Assembly: GCA_018675685.1 (NCBI GenBank) | Contig: JABGXP010000011.1 | Location: 1 to 44,220, forward strand | DNA length: 44,220 nucleotides | Source of the DNA: a bacterium | GTDB taxonomy: Bacteria > Patescibacteriota > Minisyncoccia > Moranbacterales > DUUL01 | Direction of reading: 5' to 3' | Part shown: positions 41,810-44,220 of the stretch, piece after piece | Layout: the number at the start of each line of letters is the position of its first letter | Position numbering within the stretch: the stretch's first letter is position 1 | Translations under genes and position numbers: made by a program | Notes under the pieces: model-generated | The model's database searches: none | What the model saw: the letters and a program-made list of their open reading frames with translations, nothing else | What the model was told of the DNA's origin: nothing

Positions 41810-42463
41810 TCATTTGATACCTGCAAGAATTTTTTCAATAACGAGAATTTCCTCGTTGATCCCCAGAGCTTTTTGAAGTTCCATCCCCAGTTCTCCCTCT
41901 CCTGAAAAATGTTTTCTAGCGGCATTGATCTTCACCACTATTGGAATTTCCTCAGTCTTTTCGTTGATTCTACTAGCAAAAAGAATACAAGGAGCGTTGT
42001 CATCGGGATCAAGAGCAATGGCTATTGGTTCATCACCATTTTTATTGTTGTTAGGAGAAGAGAAGTGGTTTATCATTACGCCTACATTCAAAGATAGTTC
42101 CTTTGAAATTTGATTAGCTCTCCCTATATTTTTCGGTAAGGGATTCTTCCCTCTGCGCAGTCTTGATATTTGAGTCCGTTGCTTCATGATTTCCCGAATA
42201 GTTGCTAGAACTTGTGGGTCATTGGCAGTATAAGTGATTTTAGGAAAAATCCCTTTTATGTGCATAACCACAACGCCTTGTTCTAGTTTCAATAGAGGAA
42301 CAAACCAAGGCTCAAAAAGAATTTTCTGCTCCTCGGGGTGATGATTGAGGGTTACAGAATTTCTCCCGCTTAAAATCTTTTTGAATTTCTCCAATTCCTC
42401 TAGGAATTTTTTGGAAAAATCCCAACTAGGCACTTCTAAGGACTTGTTTCCCGTGATATCCAT
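41810..42463 (-). CDS. Hypothetical protein, 217 aa, paralogous tail with the 446-aa neighbour
   Basis: I recognise no known family. It is soluble, with no TM. Residues ~1-90 include FSKKFLEELEKFKKILSGRNSV and a hydrophobic LLKLEQGVVVMHIKGIFP segment. Around 95-125 lies a basic stretch (QTQISRLRRGKNPLPK) that could bind nucleic acid. Residues ~145-215 (DEPIAIALDPDDNAPCILFAS...FSGEGELGMELQKALGINEEI) align by eye with the C-terminus of the gene at 42677 (NPVGIGLDLEGSPCIIVEK...LSGKNPLPKDYQKALGLDEKI). SD AAGGAG and a TTGACA-17-TATTTT promoter precede it. Confidence 0.75.
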   Translation of the reverse strand: MDITGNKSLEVPSWDFSKKFLEELEKFKKILSGRNSVTLNHHPEEQKILFEPWFVPLLKLEQGVVVMHIKGIFPKITYTANDPQVLATIREIMKQRTQISRLRRGKNPLPKNIGRANQISKELSLNVGVMINHFSSPNNNKNGDEPIAIALDPDDNAPCILFASRINEKTEEIPIVVKINAARKHFSGEGELGMELQKALGINEEILVIEKILAGIK

Positions 42464-42536
42464 ATGATATCTCCTTTTGTTAGATTTTCTGATTTAGAGA
42501 ACTTTTTGCCCGTTTCAAAGCATAAGGCAATAATAA

Positions 42537-42565
42537 AAAATACCCTAAAATAAGAATCTTGTCAA
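42537..42565 (-). promoter_or_regulatory. Promoter of the 217-aa gene
   Basis: On the minus strand, TTGACA (42565-42560), a 17-base spacer and TATTTT (42542-42537). Confidence 0.7.
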
Positions 42566-42615
42566 TATTCTCAAATTCTTTAGAAAAGAGTTTGGGAAAT
42601 TATTTTTAAAATAAA

Positions 42616-42655
42616 AAAAACCTGCATCACACGATTCGTGCAGTGCAGGTCTTTT
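42616..42655 (-). terminator. Terminator after the 446-aa gene
   Basis: acctgca and tgcaggt pair, with an inner CACG-att-CGTG hairpin. The 3' side on the minus strand is T-rich (run of eight T). Confidence 0.85.
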
Positions 42656-42676
42656 AATTAAGCTAGTTTAGCTTTC

Positions 42677-44017
42677 TTACAGACTATCTTTGATCTCTTC
42701 AATGGATGCTTTGCCCTTTTTAATTTGAGCGATTTTTTCATCCAGGCCCAGTGCCTTTTGATAATCCTTGGGCAATGGATTTTTGCCGGAAAGATGACCT
42801 TCAAGCAAACGGCGCTTGATTATTCCAGGAACTTCAGGAAGTTCTGTATCAACTTTTTTCTCAACGATGATACAAGGAGAGCCTTCAAGGTCAAGCCCAA
42901 TGCCGACTGGGTTGCAATCAGCGATCGGATTTCTTTTGAGGTAGCTTCTAATAAAAATCAATGCTTCAAATAAATTTCCTTTTATACTGGAAATTTTCAC
43001 TGAAGTTTCATCAAAGGCTTCCCTTTCTTTTGCGGCCCCTTCTTTCTGTTGTGCAAGGGCTTTCTGAAGACTAAAGAGTATTTCCCCAAAGTCATCGTCT
43101 AGCCTTACTTCAGTTTGAACTTCTCCGTTCAAAACAAATAAGAATTTTGCAACAGCCTCTTTTGAGCTTTCTTTTCCAGCAACAGCTTCGTTCTGCTGCA
43201 CACTGAGCACGTTTTTATCCAAAGAGAGTTCGGCCCAGCCTCTGGAGAAATATCCGTCTAGCTGTCTTTGAAGGCCCTTCTTTGTTCTTTGAATATCCGC
43301 AAATAGGTTTCTTCTTTCCTGTTGGCTTTCGAACAATGCGGAAATTTCATCCTCCAGGCCGATTACCTTGGGAATCAAAGCGGCAATTTCATCATTGCCA
43401 ATCTCGGAAACAACCTTAGTGTAGATGCCTTCAAGGCTAACTGTGACTGAAATATTCCCTTTTTCAGAGGAATCAAATTTCAATCCTTGCACTAAATTCA
43501 GCTCTTCAATGGTATTCATTGCACCATTTTCCAATGGGATATGCTTGCCATTTTTCAAAACTGCAGAAAATTCAGCATTGTCTTTTTGAATATCCTCAGG
43601 TAAAGCTTTTAAAGCAGCCTCTCTCTCCGAGTTATCTGCTTTGTTGCCCATCATTTCCTGCATGATGTCGTCCAAATCATCCTCGGATGAAATAACTCTA
43701 ACATGAGGACTGCCGAAGGGGTTATCACCACCAAGCTCCATGATTTTGCGAATATCTCCGCCGTCCAAGGCATCAATGATCTCCTGAATACTTATTTCAG
43801 GGCCTCCGCCTTCAAGCATCGTGGCAATTTTTTCAAAAGTTCCAGGTGCGCCAGAGAATCCTGGGAAACCGCTGCCTGAAAATGAGAAAGAATCCTTCCC
43901 GCGGGGGGTTCCAAACAATTTTTCAAAAATGTCCACAAAACCTCTCCCGGCTTTATTATCTCCACATACAGGGCAGTTTGGGTCTCCACAACCAGGTTTC
44001 TTAGCTTTCTTCTCCAT
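42677..44017 (-). CDS. Hypothetical protein, 446 aa, with N-terminal Cys motif and C-terminal domain shared with the 217-aa neighbour
   Basis: No family recognised. The start has a compact CGDPNCPVC motif (Cys10, 15, 18), possibly a metal site, then a Gly/Phe/Ser-rich low-complexity stretch (FSFSGSGFPGFSGAPG, near residue 45) and an acidic region with ISSEDDLDDIMQEMMG. A helical middle part (~185-345) includes a coiled-coil-like EDEISALFESQQERRNLFADIQRTKKGLQRQL. The C-terminus (~365-430) matches the neighbour's tail and includes GKNPLPKDYQKALGLDEKI. No signal peptide or TM, so probably cytoplasmic. SD AAGGAG and a good promoter suggest steady expression. Confidence 0.78.
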   Translation of the reverse strand: MEKKAKKPGCGDPNCPVCGDNKAGRGFVDIFEKLFGTPRGKDSFSFSGSGFPGFSGAPGTFEKIATMLEGGGPEISIQEIIDALDGGDIRKIMELGGDNPFGSPHVRVISSEDDLDDIMQEMMGNKADNSEREAALKALPEDIQKDNAEFSAVLKNGKHIPLENGAMNTIEELNLVQGLKFDSSEKGNISVTVSLEGIYTKVVSEIGNDEIAALIPKVIGLEDEISALFESQQERRNLFADIQRTKKGLQRQLDGYFSRGWAELSLDKNVLSVQQNEAVAGKESSKEAVAKFLFVLNGEVQTEVRLDDDFGEILFSLQKALAQQKEGAAKEREAFDETSVKISSIKGNLFEALIFIRSYLKRNPIADCNPVGIGLDLEGSPCIIVEKKVDTELPEVPGIIKRRLLEGHLSGKNPLPKDYQKALGLDEKIAQIKKGKASIEEIKDSL

Positions 44018-44103
44018 TGATCTCTCCTTTTTCTGATCCTAGGTTAATTGTAAGAGTACTTCTTTCTTTCCATTATTCTCTGCACATTGCAAAAGAATTA
44101 TAA

Positions 44104-44132
44104 ATAATAACACTAACAATTGATTTTGTCAA
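44104..44132 (-). promoter_or_regulatory. Promoter of the 446-aa gene
   Basis: On the minus strand, TTGACA (44132-44127), a 17-base spacer and TATTAT (44109-44104) with extended TGt. Confidence 0.78.
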
Positions 44133-44190
44133 TGTTTTAAAGATATTTCGTTTGCCATATTATTTTCAAAAAAGCTTGCCTTAAAAAAGA

Positions 44191-44220
44191 AAAAGACCCA
44201 TGTCACGCAGTTGCGTAACA
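44191..44220. terminator. Left half of a hairpin cut by the window edge, probable terminator
   Basis: aaaagaccca is followed by tgtc-ACGC-agtt-GCGT-aaca and the window ends. The expected tgggtctttt arm would lie outside. It resembles the tips of the two hairpins at 41744 and 42616. Confidence 0.5.

Noticed and set aside
1-44220. UGA read as glycine (Gracilibacteria/SR1 code)
   Set aside because: TGA ends the hydrolase, glmS and the 37-aa peptide at sensible places, and glycine uses GGN.

Overview
The window looks like a piece of a small-genome, Gram-positive-like bacterium, most probably a member of the Patescibacteria / Candidate Phyla Radiation (Parcubacteria-like, for example a Moranbacteria relative). 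This is inference from the reading, not from a database search. The supports are low GC, streamlined gene content, A-rich start regions that mostly lack a Shine-Dalgarno (SD) sequence, trimmed housekeeping enzymes (ThrRS without TGS, MiaB without TRAM), an ADP-forming acyl-CoA synthetase, an archaeal-type UMP kinase, and a cell surface built on sortase. UGA is an ordinary stop (genetic code 11), which argues against Gracilibacteria/SR1. bL9 is present.

Layout. 1-2 kb: end of a flavin disulfide reductase, a cupin, an acidic hypothetical, and a DUF212/PAP2-like membrane protein. 2.1-4.8 kb: a large O-antigen-ligase-like membrane protein with TPR repeats. 4.85-8.1 kb: minus-strand miaB and thrS; thrS sits behind a well-formed T-box riboswitch whose promoter is back to back with that of mscL. 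8.2-9.7 kb: mscL and an exported alpha/beta hydrolase. 10-14.2 kb: minus-strand dnaE, a small two-TM protein with a consensus promoter, and tRNA-Lys(UUU). 14.4-22.8 kb: a plus-strand run eno-gpmI-pfkB-acs(ADP)-receiver-recJ (lower glycolysis and substrate-level ATP formation joined to a degenerate receiver and a repair exonuclease). 22.9-27.8 kb: tRNA-Glu(CUC), isoprenyl synthase, cis-prenyltransferase, trxA, trxB, malic enzyme, rplI. 28-35.7 kb: pyrG, a DUF3048 protein, a sortase with calcium-binding-type repeats and its likely SdrD-B substrate, rpmA, a small anchored Cys/His protein, an SPFH protein, and a UMP-kinase-like enzyme.

35.7-44.2 kb differs in style. It holds a 37-residue membrane peptide, a divergent purB, trmB-glmS, purC, and two minus-strand genes of unknown function that share a C-terminal domain. 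Five of these genes (all but trmB and glmS) have clear SD sequences and their own terminators, and several have a near-consensus sigma70-type promoter. To the eye they are richer in GC than the rest, which suggests a second class of gene cassette, possibly acquired.

Most noteworthy: the thrS T-box with an apparently very short Stem I whose apical loop offers ACC; the sortase-repeat/SdrD pair with an intercistronic hairpin and a promoter-proximal palindrome; the receiver-like protein lacking its phosphoacceptor and ending in a zinc ribbon; and the paralogous SD-type genes at the right end, bounded by hairpins with look-alike tips.
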